In this document: one piece after another, positions 1 through 7,786 of the stretch
Numbering within the stretch: position 1 is the stretch's first letter
How the letters are laid out: each line of letters opens with the position of its first letter
Assembly: GCA_003277985.1 (NCBI GenBank)
Contig: QCHR01000003.1
Span: 1 to 64,000 of the forward strand
DNA: 64,000 bases
Direction: 5' to 3'
Origin: Prochlorococcus sp. AG-402-G06
Lineage (GTDB): Bacteria; Cyanobacteriota; Cyanobacteriia; PCC-6307; Cyanobiaceae
Notes under the pieces: model-generated
What the model was told of the DNA's origin: nothing
Seen by the model: only the letters and a program-made list of their open reading frames with translations
Databases searched by the model: none
Program-made: the position numbers and the translations under genes

Positions 1-86
1 TGACTTGTAGATATATTCTTATAATTGATAGTTTTTATTGATGAAAGAGATTAGCTTTACAATTGTTCTATAATTTTATCTTTTCA

Positions 87-290
87 CTAATTATTATCAT
101 CAATCTGATTTTTGGCATTAGATTTTTGAAAATAGTCAATTATTTCTTTACTCTGCTCTAATGTTAATGATGATAGAGGTGATGAAGCAGGTATTTTTAG
201 AAGTGTACAGGTTGCAATTATCTCTGGAGAATCAACGCTTAGGGCTTTAGCAAGTTCCTTTACTCTCAATCTAGCAATATTAAAACTCAT
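87..290 (-). CDS. Small protein resembling an IF2 N-terminal domain
   Basis: A 67-residue protein. Its first 50 residues (VKELAKALSV..., then TLLKIPASSPLSSL, then a helix ending in a Tyr/Phe pair) look like the small helical N-terminal module of bacterial initiation factor IF-2: a VxELAKxL helix followed by a turn with a lysine-isoleucine core. Here the module stands alone, with a charged Asn/Asp tail and no GTPase domain. In IF-2 the module contacts the ribosome or nucleic acid; that this protein does so is inference. It is divergent from the gene at 377, so the 87 bases between them probably hold two promoters. Family assignment is by eye only. Confidence 0.6.
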   Translation of the reverse strand: MSFNIARLRVKELAKALSVDSPEIIATCTLLKIPASSPLSSLTLEQSKEIIDYFQKSNAKNQIDDNN

Positions 291-376
291 CGTTCTTAAT
301 GACCTTATAAAGATCTACGTGTTTATTTTTTTATTTTATTGCTATGTGTAGGAATAACAGACTTGAACTTGATTAA

Positions 377-574
377 ATGAAAGATGATAGTGATTTGAAG
401 TTGACCCTCCGGAATGTTGTCTCTAATGCGGTGCAACGAATGGAATCTGCTTCAGATGCCAAAGTGAGAAGGTGCATATTTCAAGAATATAAAGAATGGT
501 TAGGAACTTCTATTGATGATTGGGTTTTAGCATTGCCTAAAGATTGGGGTAAGTCTGATGGTAATTTTTTCTAG
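377..574 (+). CDS. Small soluble protein, EYKEWL family (distant member)
   Basis: A 65-residue protein of unknown function. An amphipathic N-terminal helix (residues about 5-30) is followed by FQEYKEWL near residue 35-42 and an acidic, tryptophan-rich tail. The E-(Y/F)-(K/R)-E-W motif recurs in the small proteins at 52803-52985 (minus) and 53220-53414 (plus), which are clearly related to each other; this one is more distant. No signal peptide or membrane span is visible. The start ATG at 377 directly follows an AT-rich divergent promoter region. Confidence 0.55.
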   Translation: MKDDSDLKLTLRNVVSNAVQRMESASDAKVRRCIFQEYKEWLGTSIDDWVLALPKDWGKSDGNFF

Positions 575-623
575 TTTTATTAATGGCTATATTGGTGTAT
601 ATGTTTGTTATGAATATATTGGA

Positions 624-860
624 TTAATTAAAGTTTTTTTGCGCACACTCATAACCTGATTCTCTAATATCTTTATTCTCATCGATAATTAATTTGAGAG
701 CACAATCGCAGTAATTAGTTATTGAATCTTTAGAAATCGACTTAGTTGCTGGATTACTTAAAGCACTTGAAATACAGTCCGCAATTTGACTTTCAGGATA
801 TGAAAATGCTGGAGCTGAAAAAGAAATCAATAAGATGTATATAAACAGGATTTTTTTCAT
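624..860 (-). CDS. Small secreted cysteine-containing protein
   Basis: A 78-residue protein with a textbook N-terminal signal peptide: a Lys-Lys start, a hydrophobic core ILFIYILLISFSA and a likely cleavage near PAFS-YPES. The mature part of about 58 residues has four cysteines (C-I-S-S, two in YCDC, one near the end in YECAQK), consistent with a periplasmic disulfide-bonded or metal-binding helical protein. The spacing resembles small Cys-rich periplasmic proteins, but I do not recognise the family. It is an isolated minus-strand gene between two plus-strand small genes. Confidence 0.6.
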   Translation of the reverse strand: MKKILFIYILLISFSAPAFSYPESQIADCISSALSNPATKSISKDSITNYCDCALKLIIDENKDIRESGYECAQKNFN

Positions 861-1019
861 TTATGGTAAATAATAATTCAATTATACATTTATTTTATTA
901 TTAATTAATTAATTTTACTTATCAAATTAATCCTTTGTAGTGATTTTCTTCATATTTAATAATTTATGTCTTTGATAATCTAAAATGATAATTCTATTAC
1001 TTGAAATTGCATTTCTTAA

Positions 1020-1235
1020 ATGTCATTAGATCAATTAAGAAGATTTTTAAAGAAAATGCAGAATGATGCTTCATTAAAAGATGAAGTCCTTTCTTCATCA
1101 ACTGCAGACGATGTTGCTCTCATTGCCTTAAGGAGAGGATATGAATTTTCAGGAGATGAATTGCTACGATTTTCAGGAAAAAAGGTTGGAAGAGTTACAG
1201 TAAAAAAGAACGATGTACCGGGAGAATATAATTAA
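1020..1235 (+). CDS. Nif11-domain small protein without a core peptide
   Basis: A 71-residue protein opening with MSLDQLRRFLKKMQND, then LKDEVLSSSTADDVALIALRRGYEFSGDEL. This is the Nif11-type pattern (a short helix with F-x-x-K, then L-x-x-A-x-x-x-G-Y-x-F-x-x-x-x-L). In many cyanobacteria Nif11 domains serve as leaders of ribosomally made peptides. Here there is no double-glycine cleavage site and no Cys/Ser/Thr-rich core; the tail is basic (KKVGRVTVKK). No lanthionine synthetase is nearby. A free-standing Nif11 protein of unknown role is the best description. It converges on the small gene at 1240-1386. Confidence 0.7.
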   Translation: MSLDQLRRFLKKMQNDASLKDEVLSSSTADDVALIALRRGYEFSGDELLRFSGKKVGRVTVKKNDVPGEYN

Positions 1236-1239
1236 TTCA

Positions 1240-1386
1240 CTATTTTCTCTTACTTAGCTCTTTAACTATTCCTTCCCACTTTTTACCGGCGTTGATATAA
1301 GTATTTCTTTTTCGCTTATCGATTAAATAATTAAAAATGCAAGTAGATAATATAAATATAATTAATAATAATAATATAAAATTCAT
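1240..1386 (-). CDS. Single-span membrane microprotein
   Basis: A 48-residue ORF with an N-terminal membrane helix (MNFILLLLIIFILSTCIF) followed by a strongly basic cytosolic tail (IDKRKRNTYINAGKKWEG...). Its stop lies 4 bases past the stop of the convergent Nif11 gene. The helix-plus-basic-tail design is typical of the single-pass microproteins seen throughout this window. Function unknown. The rest of the interval up to 1560 is AT-rich, with nothing further that I can support. Confidence 0.5.
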   Translation of the reverse strand: MNFILLLLIIFILSTCIFNYLIDKRKRNTYINAGKKWEGIVKELSKRK

Positions 1387-1559
1387 TTTAAGTCATTTAA
1401 TTATTTTATATTATATATATATTTATATAAAATGTGAAATCTGCATCTATCTATCATTACATTTTCATTGAAATTAAGTGATGATACTCATTTTATCAAA
1501 ATTATTTTGCCATTTTTATTCATTTTCAACTAAGATATAATGAAGTCATTACTAAATTT

Positions 1560-1892
1560 ATGGATATCACCTTAATAGCTTTAGCTATTTTTATCTTGCT
1601 TGCAATTGTATTTCTTACACTATTTTTGTTTAAAAGTATTAATAAAAAATCTTTTTTAGCAGAAGACGGATCTATTTTTGATAACAAATCTGATCTCGAC
1701 ATATATCAGAACCTGTATGACAAGACTAAGCCTTTGTTTGGTTCTGATGATGAGAATGGTTCTGCTCAGCAAATACTAGGTTTTGAGAAAAAATTCCTAT
1801 CTAAATTAACTTCAGAAGGTTTCCCAGATTTAAAAACTATTGTTAAATACCGTAAACAATTTAAGTCTTTATCAGAATTAATTAATACTTAG
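1560..1892 (+). CDS. Membrane-anchored small protein, unknown function
   Basis: A 110-residue protein with one N-terminal transmembrane helix (about residues 4-26, rich in Ile/Leu/Phe) followed by a short basic stretch (KSINKKS). The soluble domain is acidic at first (AEDGSIFDNKSDLDIYQNL) and helical later, with a Lys-Tyr-Arg-Lys segment near the end. The charge pattern suggests a cytoplasmic soluble domain. No catalytic motif is recognised. It is followed 60 bases later by the small gene at 1953 on the same strand, possibly co-transcribed. Confidence 0.6.
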   Translation: MDITLIALAIFILLAIVFLTLFLFKSINKKSFLAEDGSIFDNKSDLDIYQNLYDKTKPLFGSDDENGSAQQILGFEKKFLSKLTSEGFPDLKTIVKYRKQFKSLSELINT

Positions 1893-1952
1893 ATTGTTTT
1901 TGATTTTTTTTCATAGCTGTATACTAATATTAAAATAATTATATAAGTCCCT

Positions 1953-2135
1953 ATGAGTAAAATTGATTATACTGAAGAACAACTATCAGAAATGAGGGAA
2001 GATGCATTTGTAAATATTAAAGAAGCCTGCATGAGACTTCAAGAAAGAACAAAGTGTAATAATGACGTTGTCATAAAAATGTTAACCGAAGTGTCTCAAT
2101 TTTATATTACCCAGGATGAGAAAAATAAAAACTAG
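1953..2135 (+). CDS. Small helical soluble protein
   Basis: A 60-residue protein, highly charged and predicted helical throughout (TEEQLSEMREDAFVNIKEAC..., then RLQERTKCNN). Two cysteines lie about 10 residues apart in the middle. There is no membrane helix and no recognised domain. It sits downstream of the membrane-anchored protein at 1560 on the same strand and converges on the MBL-fold gene whose stop is at 2160. Confidence 0.55.
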   Translation: MSKIDYTEEQLSEMREDAFVNIKEACMRLQERTKCNNDVVIKMLTEVSQFYITQDEKNKN

Positions 2136-2159
2136 TTGAATAAAACATTATTCGTATTA

Positions 2160-2891
2160 TCAAATTTCATATTCTTTAAATGGTTCAGGATTTATCAAGC
2201 TAGTTCTAGTATCTTTAAACAAAGTAAGATCTTCAACTGATCCCTCAACTTTGATTAAATTATTTATTACTCCTGTAAATGTAATATCTCCTCCTGTTGT
2301 ACTTGCTAAAACTGTAGTTGGATTAAATAACTTTAATAATTGAGGTAATACAGTTTTACCTTTAATAAATTTACCCGCAAGTGGTAATGAAAAGTCTATA
2401 ACTGGCGTTATTAATAAATCAATAGTTCTTGGTTTTATTTTTTTATCAAGAAATCCATGGGGTTCAATATAAATTGAGCCCATGCAAGAATCAATAATGT
2501 AACCATTTTCAATATTTGGTACTGAAGCACCCGATGTCGCTTGAATTTTTAGATCGGAATCTTTAAAGGATTCACCAGGTGTAAGTGTGTTTATGTTGGT
2601 AAATCCTAATTGACTTACAACTTTGCCAGCTGCTTGAGAAGCAATAACTGTGATACTTTTATCTATTTTTTTTAATGTTGGAGGATGGGAATGATCCGGT
2701 TGGCCTTGGGTTAAGATTAAAAAATCAATCTCGCTAGGAACCTCTATTTCTTTGCCTAATTTCCCTTTGATTAGCCAGTCTCCAGTAGGGAATTGCAAAT
2801 CGCCATTAAGCCAGGGATCAATCAATATTCTTTTTTTATTGACTTCAATAAGCCAACCATTTGCTCCGTAGTAAGTCGCCTTTATTGTCAT
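2160..2891 (-). CDS. Metallo-beta-lactamase fold hydrolase (UlaG-like)
   Basis: A 243-residue protein matching the short, UlaG-like branch of the metallo-beta-lactamase superfamily. The N-terminus (MTIKATYYGANGWLIEV, then ILIDPWLNGDLQFP) is the usual first two strands with the Asp-Pro-Trp turn. The metal-binding loop reads LTQGQPDHSHPPTLK instead of the classical HxHxDH, so ligands after the first strand are partly replaced (Q-x-x-D-H-S-H keeps Asp-His and one further His). A later Asp is in ITPVID. Many plant and cyanobacterial homologues have this altered motif. Substrate unknown; some such proteins may bind metal poorly. Confidence 0.75.
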   Translation of the reverse strand: MTIKATYYGANGWLIEVNKKRILIDPWLNGDLQFPTGDWLIKGKLGKEIEVPSEIDFLILTQGQPDHSHPPTLKKIDKSITVIASQAAGKVVSQLGFTNINTLTPGESFKDSDLKIQATSGASVPNIENGYIIDSCMGSIYIEPHGFLDKKIKPRTIDLLITPVIDFSLPLAGKFIKGKTVLPQLLKLFNPTTVLASTTGGDITFTGVINNLIKVEGSVEDLTLFKDTRTSLINPEPFKEYEI

Positions 2892-2964
2892 GGTTTTTAC
2901 TTGTAATATAACTATTGTTATTTAATTTGGTGGATTACTAAAAAGTATTATTTTATATTTAATT

Positions 2965-3069
2965 TTAATATATCACTAATATTATCAATAAAATAATAAT
3001 AAACGAAATTATTAGAACTGTAAATTTTTTAATATATTTTTGAAATTCATACAACCAATCATTTTCCAT
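2965..3069 (-). CDS. Very small membrane microprotein
   Basis: A 34-residue ORF: a polar aromatic head (MENDWLYEFQKYIKK) followed by one long hydrophobic helix to the C-terminus (about 18 residues of Ile/Leu/Val/Phe). A Trp-Leu-Tyr head, basic collar and terminal transmembrane helix form a plausible tail-anchored microprotein. It occupies the intergenic region between the MBL-fold gene and the SDR gene. Otherwise 2892-3201 holds only AT-rich sequence, including a T-run around 3078. Coding status is inferred from composition alone. Confidence 0.4.
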   Translation of the reverse strand: MENDWLYEFQKYIKKFTVLIISFIIILLIILVIY

Positions 3070-3201
3070 GGTATCAATATTTTTTTTTCATTATATACTT
3101 TCTACTATTGTAATAGAGTATTCATACAATTATATGACGTGTCTTACTATCTCTCGCTAAAGACAATATTTGCCTAGTATTGATTTCCATCTGTAGATAT
3201 C

Positions 3202-3921
3202 ATGACAATTCGAGATTGGGAAGGAGTTGCTCTAATTATTGGCGCTGGGGATATTGGTAAATGTATTTCAGAATATTTGACGACTATATCTCCTGATTTG
3301 GATGTTATTCTATGTGGCCGTGATCTTTCTAAACAAAGTGATATTTATTTAGATTTAGAAATTGATAATTCATTCAATCATTTTGAAAAACAAATTTCAC
3401 TTTTTAACAAACCACTTCGACTAGTTATTAATACCAGTGGTTTTTTGCACTCTGACCTTATAAAACCTGAAAAGAGACTTTCTCACTTAAAGCGCTCAAA
3501 TATAATTAAAAATTTCTCTATTAATTCAATTGCTCCTATTTTGATAGCAAAAAGTATAGAAAAATTTATTAGACCAGAACTTCCATTCTCCTTTGCAAGT
3601 TTGAGTGCCAGAGTGGGTAGTATTGGCGATAATAAACTTGGCGGTTGGTATTCCTATAGAGCTTCTAAGGCTGCTCAAAATCAATTTTTAAAAACCCTTA
3701 GTATTGAATGGCAGAGAAGATTTCCTCATGCAATTGTGTCTATATTGCATCCAGGTACTTGTGATACAAAACTATCGAAACCTTTTCAGTCATCAGTACC
3801 CAAGGATAAACTTTTTACTCCTAAACAATCAACAGAATATTTAATTAATATTATTTCTGATCAAAAACCATCTGATTCTGGTAAGTTTTTAGCATGGGAT
3901 AGTAGTATTATCACCTGGTGA
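3202..3921 (+). CDS. Short-chain dehydrogenase/reductase (SDR)
   Basis: A 239-residue Rossmann-fold oxidoreductase of the SDR superfamily. The N-terminal nucleotide site is ALIIGAGDIGKCI, a variant of the TGxxxGIG loop. NTSG sits where the NNAG motif is expected. A catalytic Ser is in FASLSARVGSIG and the catalytic pair is in YSYRASKAAQ (Tyr-x-x-x-Lys). The PG motif after strand 6 is ILHPGTCDTKL, which resembles the CsgA/C-factor branch of small SDRs. Substrate cannot be read from sequence. It is alone on the plus strand; the S51 peptidase gene follows after 102 bases. Confidence 0.85.
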   Translation: MTIRDWEGVALIIGAGDIGKCISEYLTTISPDLDVILCGRDLSKQSDIYLDLEIDNSFNHFEKQISLFNKPLRLVINTSGFLHSDLIKPEKRLSHLKRSNIIKNFSINSIAPILIAKSIEKFIRPELPFSFASLSARVGSIGDNKLGGWYSYRASKAAQNQFLKTLSIEWQRRFPHAIVSILHPGTCDTKLSKPFQSSVPKDKLFTPKQSTEYLINIISDQKPSDSGKFLAWDSSIITW

Positions 3922-4023
3922 GTCTTTTTTTTAATATATTATTTCTATTTATTTAATCTTTTATTTTTCAATTTGTTTTATGTATTTTTTAGTTGTATTA
4001 TATTGAAACTACATCTTTGAGAG

Positions 4024-4716
4024 TTGAAAAAGCATATTATAGCGATAGGTGGTGGTGGATTTGGTAGAAATAGTTCATCTAATTTAATAGAAAAATATAT
4101 ACTTGATCAATCAGGGAATGATTGTCCTAAAATTTGTTTCTTACCTACTGCAACAGGTGATAATGATAGCTATATAGTTCGCTTTTATTCTATTTTTACT
4201 CATTTTAATTGCCTACCAACCCACATTGAATTTTTTAAAAGAACAACAGATATACATAATCATATTTTGAGCCAAGATATTGTATTTGTTGGTGGTGGTA
4301 ATACAAAGAGCATGCTTGCAATTTGGAATGAATGGGGGATGAGTTCAGTGCTTAATGAAGCATACAATCAAGGAGTAATCATGAGCGGAGTTAGTGCAGG
4401 TGCAATTTGTTGGTTTACTCGTGGTATCACTGACTCATGGGAAAATGAATTAAAAATTTTACCCTGTTTAGATTTTATAAATGGGACTTGTTGTCCTCAT
4501 TATGATGAAGAACCTTCTCGTATTCCTTTCGTTAAAAAAATGCTAATTGGCAAAAAGATCAACAATTGCATTTCAATTGAGGGTGGTTCCGCTATGCACT
4601 TTATTGATGGAAAACCATTTAAAAATGTAAGTTTTAATAAGAATAAAAATTCATACAATGTATTTCTTGACAATAAGGATATAGTTGAAAGCCCCTTTGA
4701 AAAAATTCAATTGTAG
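4024..4716 (+). CDS. Peptidase family S51 (peptidase E-like)
   Basis: A 230-residue protein with the peptidase E/cyanophycinase fold. It has an opening strand IIAIGGGGFGR, FVGGGNTKSML in the middle, and the nucleophile elbow SGVSAGAICW with Ser124. PHYDEEPSR contains His159 and acidic residues that complete the usual S51 active site. Family members hydrolyse Asp-X dipeptides (PepE) or cyanophycin; length and lack of extensions favour a PepE-like dipeptidase. The start is TTG at 4024, because the N-terminal strand begins there and no upstream ATG fits. No cyanophycin synthetase is in the window. Confidence 0.85.
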   Translation: MKKHIIAIGGGGFGRNSSSNLIEKYILDQSGNDCPKICFLPTATGDNDSYIVRFYSIFTHFNCLPTHIEFFKRTTDIHNHILSQDIVFVGGGNTKSMLAIWNEWGMSSVLNEAYNQGVIMSGVSAGAICWFTRGITDSWENELKILPCLDFINGTCCPHYDEEPSRIPFVKKMLIGKKINNCISIEGGSAMHFIDGKPFKNVSFNKNKNSYNVFLDNKDIVESPFEKIQL

Positions 4717-4800
4717 GTTAATTATATTCATTTACATTTCTCATCTTATTTGTTATTTCCTTTAATATTAAAAACATAATTTTATTTAGTACTAGCAAAA

Positions 4801-5007
4801 ATGTATTGTTTCTTGTTGTCGTTTACTGAGATGGGCCTAAGTTTTCCAATTATCATTATATTAATTATTTTTGGTGGTTTCTTTCTTGTAAGCTTTTTTA
4901 TAACAAGTCCTAATATGGATACAAAAGGTTTATTAAGAGTTTTATATTCAAAACCAATTAGGAAGCCTGATGGAACAGTTGAGTATCCTGAAAGTAGGAA
5001 TAACTAA
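4801..5007 (+). CDS. Single-span membrane microprotein
   Basis: A 68-residue ORF (58 residues if translation starts at the second ATG, 4831, which gives a cleaner N-terminus, MGLSFPIIIILIIFGG). One transmembrane helix is followed by a conserved-looking polar tail with SPNMDTKGLLRVLYSKPIRK and a Pro-Asp-Gly-Thr turn. Unknown function. The next 190 bases to the desaturase gene contain no supported feature. Confidence 0.55.
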   Translation: MYCFLLSFTEMGLSFPIIIILIIFGGFFLVSFFITSPNMDTKGLLRVLYSKPIRKPDGTVEYPESRNN

Positions 5008-5198
5008 TTTTAGAAGATATAAGTATTTGTTATCAATTTTATAGTTGCTTTAGTCGCTGACATTCTAGAAAATAAATGTACTTTAATTTATTTATTGTTC
5101 ATTCAGGAGCTATGTTTTGTGAAAGTTAGAAATTCCTATAGCCTCATAGCACTCTTGAATAGTAACGTCGTATGTGATCCTTAATCAAGCTATAAAAA

Positions 5199-6413
5199 TT
5201 GGAAAAAAGTTTGCTTACTAAATTCAAGAGGAAAAATAAAGAAAATAATAATAGGAATTTTCTTCCTTCTGGACTAAAAGGGAAAGCTTTAGAAATCACA
5301 CTTGATGACATACCCTCAAGGAAAGAAGTTAGAGAAGCAATACCCAAGCACTGTTTTACTCGACAGACTAAAAGATCTATTTTTTATCTTACTAGGACAG
5401 TTGTTATTCAGTTCTTTGTTGTTTTGCTTGGACTATCTATTCCCTTTACTAAGGAAATGATTCCGATTTGGTTTTTATATGCACTTCTCTCTGGGACAAC
5501 TTCAATGGGGCTTTGGGTTTTAGCTCATGAGTGTGGGCATGGAGCATTTTCAGATAATCGTAAATTAGAAACAGTTGTCGGATATTGTCTTCATTCATTT
5601 TTACTAGTTCCATATTTTTCATGGCAAAGATCGCATGCAGTTCACCATGCTTTTACAAATCACATAACCGATGGAGAAACGCATGTACCTGTAGTCATAT
5701 CAGGAGATGGAAAATTCGAAAAAAAAGGTGGTGAAGCTGAAATTGAGTCATCATTATTCTTTGGTCCAATTCTGTATGGCTTTAATCAATTATTCCTTCA
5801 CTTAATTCTTGGTTGGCCTGCTTACTTACTTTTTGGTAAAACAGGTGGACCTCGCTATGGAACTAGTAATCATTTTTGGCCAATAGCCCCATTTTCGAGA
5901 AAACTTTGGCCATCCATATGGGCAAAAAAAGTATGGATCTCCGACTGGGGAATACTTTTCATGCTGCTTTTATTGACTTTTTGGTCTTTGATTTTTGGAA
6001 TAAATTCGATGATATGTCTTTATTTAGGTCCTCTTATTGTTGTTAACATTTGGCTAGTAATTTATACATGGCTTCACCACACCGATACTGATGTTCCTCA
6101 TCTTGGCGCCAGTCAATTCTCTTATATGCGAGGAGCATTCCTCTCTATAGATCGACCATACGGAAAAATATTAGATTTTCTCCATCACTCAATAGGTTCT
6201 ACTCACGCTATTCATCATATTGAACCAACAGTACCTCACTATCATGCGAGACTTGCTACTAGAATTTTGAAAAATAAATTTCCTAAAGTATATCTATATA
6301 ATCCGACTCCAATTCATAAATCACTATGGCACATAGCTACAAATTGTGTAGCAGTAAAGAAGGATTATACAATTGATAGATATGTCTGGAAACAACCGCA
6401 GGACTCTCAATAA
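5199..6413 (+). CDS. desA: Membrane fatty acid desaturase, delta-12 (DesA) type
   Basis: A 404-residue integral membrane di-iron desaturase. The three histidine boxes are intact: HECGH at residues 110-114, HAVHH at 146-150 and HAIHH at 336-340. Hydrophobic spans lie around residues 62-105, 190-215 and 245-285. Box spacing and the flanking IEPTVPHYHA match acyl-lipid delta-12 desaturases, which introduce the second double bond into C18/C16 acyl chains of glycerolipids using ferredoxin as donor. Delta-12 versus a neighbouring regiospecificity cannot be settled by eye. Translation appears to begin at TTG 5199; there is no good Shine-Dalgarno and no upstream ATG in frame. A Nif11-like small gene follows after 20 bases. 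Confidence 0.9.
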   Translation: MEKSLLTKFKRKNKENNNRNFLPSGLKGKALEITLDDIPSRKEVREAIPKHCFTRQTKRSIFYLTRTVVIQFFVVLLGLSIPFTKEMIPIWFLYALLSGTTSMGLWVLAHECGHGAFSDNRKLETVVGYCLHSFLLVPYFSWQRSHAVHHAFTNHITDGETHVPVVISGDGKFEKKGGEAEIESSLFFGPILYGFNQLFLHLILGWPAYLLFGKTGGPRYGTSNHFWPIAPFSRKLWPSIWAKKVWISDWGILFMLLLLTFWSLIFGINSMICLYLGPLIVVNIWLVIYTWLHHTDTDVPHLGASQFSYMRGAFLSIDRPYGKILDFLHHSIGSTHAIHHIEPTVPHYHARLATRILKNKFPKVYLYNPTPIHKSLWHIATNCVAVKKDYTIDRYVWKQPQDSQ

Positions 6414-6433
6414 TAATTAAAAATTATATTAAA

Positions 6434-6616
6434 ATGTCAAAAGAAAATTACGAATTGTTCCTTTACAAAATTGATCAACTAAATAAATTGGTGGAATTAA
6501 TTAACAAGTCTCCTAAGAAGTATGAATTATTTATAAGTTGTAAAACACATGATGATGTTGTGAAACTTGCAAAGCAATGGGGATATGAAATTGGTAGAAG
6601 ATGGGGAGAATCTTAG
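6434..6616 (+). CDS. Nif11-like small protein
   Basis: A 60-residue protein with the Nif11 layout: a first helix with F-x-x-K (YELFLYKIDQ), a second helix, then the signature ending DVVKLAKQWGYEIGRRWGES (A-x-x-x-G-Y-x-I). There is no leader cleavage motif and no core peptide. It is only 20 bases downstream of the desaturase and could share its transcript. Function unknown. It is the second Nif11-type protein in the first 7 kb (see 1020-1235). Confidence 0.65.
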   Translation: MSKENYELFLYKIDQLNKLVELINKSPKKYELFISCKTHDDVVKLAKQWGYEIGRRWGES

Positions 6617-6639
6617 GCTTTCCATTTAAAAAAGGGAAG

Positions 6640-6891
6640 CTACTGTCCGCCTCCATTGCAGCTCCAAACTTTAGAAGGCATTCCTTGTGTGTTTTTCCCG
6701 TCGATGCGAAATGTTTTCGTTATGCATTCGTTTTGTGAGTCGGCCCAGGCAGAAATCGGTTCCAAATCACTAGATATCTCCTTAACTGATTTTGATACGG
6801 AAATAATTGAAATTGATGTAAATACGAGGGATAAAGTACTTAAGCTTGCACAAATTAAGTATTTGTTATTGTCAATAAATTCCTTTACCAT
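6640..6891 (-). CDS. Membrane-anchored small protein with Cys-rich tail
   Basis: An 83-residue protein with one transmembrane helix near the N-terminus (LICASLSTLSLVFTSISII), then a helical linker and the polar tail WADSQNECITKTFRIDGK...KVWSCNGGGQ with two cysteines. The tail, with its Trp-x-x-Ser-Gln-Asn and SCNGGG pieces, looks like a small conserved domain rather than random translation. For that reason I prefer this strand to the overlapping plus-strand frame 6656-6898. A GC-poor hairpin (6616-6640, GGCTTTCC against GGGAAGC) separates it from the convergent Nif11 gene. Confidence 0.65.
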   Translation of the reverse strand: MVKEFIDNNKYLICASLSTLSLVFTSISIISVSKSVKEISSDLEPISAWADSQNECITKTFRIDGKNTQGMPSKVWSCNGGGQ

Positions 6892-7038
6892 CTCTTGAAA
6901 TGTTTAATTACTAACAACATTACTTATAATTTAGACATTGATCAGATTAAGTTTTCCTTTGAAAATATTAGCTAAATACTGAAAATTATATTTCATTGAC
7001 TTAAAAGCTAAGCGGTTATGTTCTTCATTAGGAAGAAT

Positions 7039-7200
7039 TTAATTCTTTTTTTCAAAAAAATCTAAGATCTTTTTTAATCTATCTGTGTTCTCAAAGTTAG
7101 GACTTGCTGTAAGGAAAATTACTAAAAGTATCATTAGGACCCCAATACTAGATACACCTAAAAGAAGTTGTTGGAATGGATCTAAGGATTCAAGCATCAT
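7039..7200 (-). CDS. Single-span membrane microprotein
   Basis: A 53-residue ORF with a polar start (MMLESLDPFQQLLLG), one hydrophobic span (VLMILLVIFLTA) and a tail NFENTDRLKKILDFFEKKN. The amphipathic C-terminal helix after the membrane span and the SPNFE linker look like a real protein. It lies upstream of the 83-residue gene on the same strand and downstream of 7299-7466. Function unknown. Confidence 0.55.
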   Translation of the reverse strand: MMLESLDPFQQLLLGVSSIGVLMILLVIFLTASPNFENTDRLKKILDFFEKKN

Positions 7201-7298
7201 TATTTGGTTTAAACTTGATATATACTCTATAAATGATAATTGAACAAAAGGCTTTATAACGCAAGCAATACTATATGTTTTAGATCTTAAATAATTAT

Positions 7299-7466
7299 TT
7301 ACTTCTCGTTAGTTTCTTTAGGCCATCTTGCCTTTAAATTTAGAGGATTCTTGAGATTTAATTCTATAGGTTTCCCTTGAGCTATAGAGATCAAAGCCTT
7401 AAAAGCCCACCCACCAAAAATTAATAGCAATGAGATTAAAAATATATAACCTATGTTAGCAAGCAT
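7299..7466 (-). CDS. Single-span membrane microprotein
   Basis: A 55-residue ORF: a membrane helix (YIFLISLLLIFGGWAFKALI) followed by a basic, proline-containing tail (NLKNPLNLKARWPKETNEK). The frame stays open about 10 codons upstream with further hydrophobic residues (VAIILRF), so a non-ATG start would give a longer helix. Together with 7039-7200 and 6640-6891 it makes a minus-strand run of three membrane microproteins. Confidence 0.5.
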   Translation of the reverse strand: MLANIGYIFLISLLLIFGGWAFKALISIAQGKPIELNLKNPLNLKARWPKETNEK

Positions 7467-7786
7467 AAATCTTAAAATAATTGCAACTATAATGACGTTA
7501 TTTGAAAGTTTAATCTATTACTAATAAAAATAAAAAATTTTTATTAGTAATTTTATAAAATTTAAAATTTATTTTAATCTGCTAAATGTATCGGTTTCTC
7601 TATATATTCTTATATTTCCTTAAGCAAAAGTAGACCCAGCAAAAGGCCATGACTTCTAGTTATAAATACTTAGGTTGCAGTCTTTGAAACTCTTAATGTG
7701 TTTTCTATCATTTTATTATTTTTTTTTTATCTCTATTGATTTTTATCTGATTTGGTATGAATATAAAAAAGTTATTATTTGTTTGA
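7467..7786. other. Non-coding AT-rich interval with a perfect palindrome
   Basis: No supported gene lies in these 320 bases. The main feature is a near-perfect inverted repeat at 7518-7531 and 7537-7550 (14-base arms reading TTACTAATAAAAAT, loop AAAAA). Being nearly pure A/T except one G/C pair, it is a weak terminator candidate at best. The remainder is AT-rich with a T-run near 7720. Confidence 0.5.

Noticed and set aside
5144-5347. Minus-strand frame overlapping the start of the desaturase
   Set aside because: Overlaps the supported desaturase N-terminus on the other strand and has no domain or start signal of its own.
6616-6640. Terminator between the convergent Nif11 and Cys-tail genes
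   Set aside because: The stem has a wobble pair and no T-run on either side, so I note it only inside the gene entry.
6656-6898. Plus-strand frame of 80 codons opposite the Cys-rich membrane protein
   Set aside because: The minus frame has a membrane helix plus an ordered conserved-looking tail and clear microprotein style; the plus frame is its antisense shadow.
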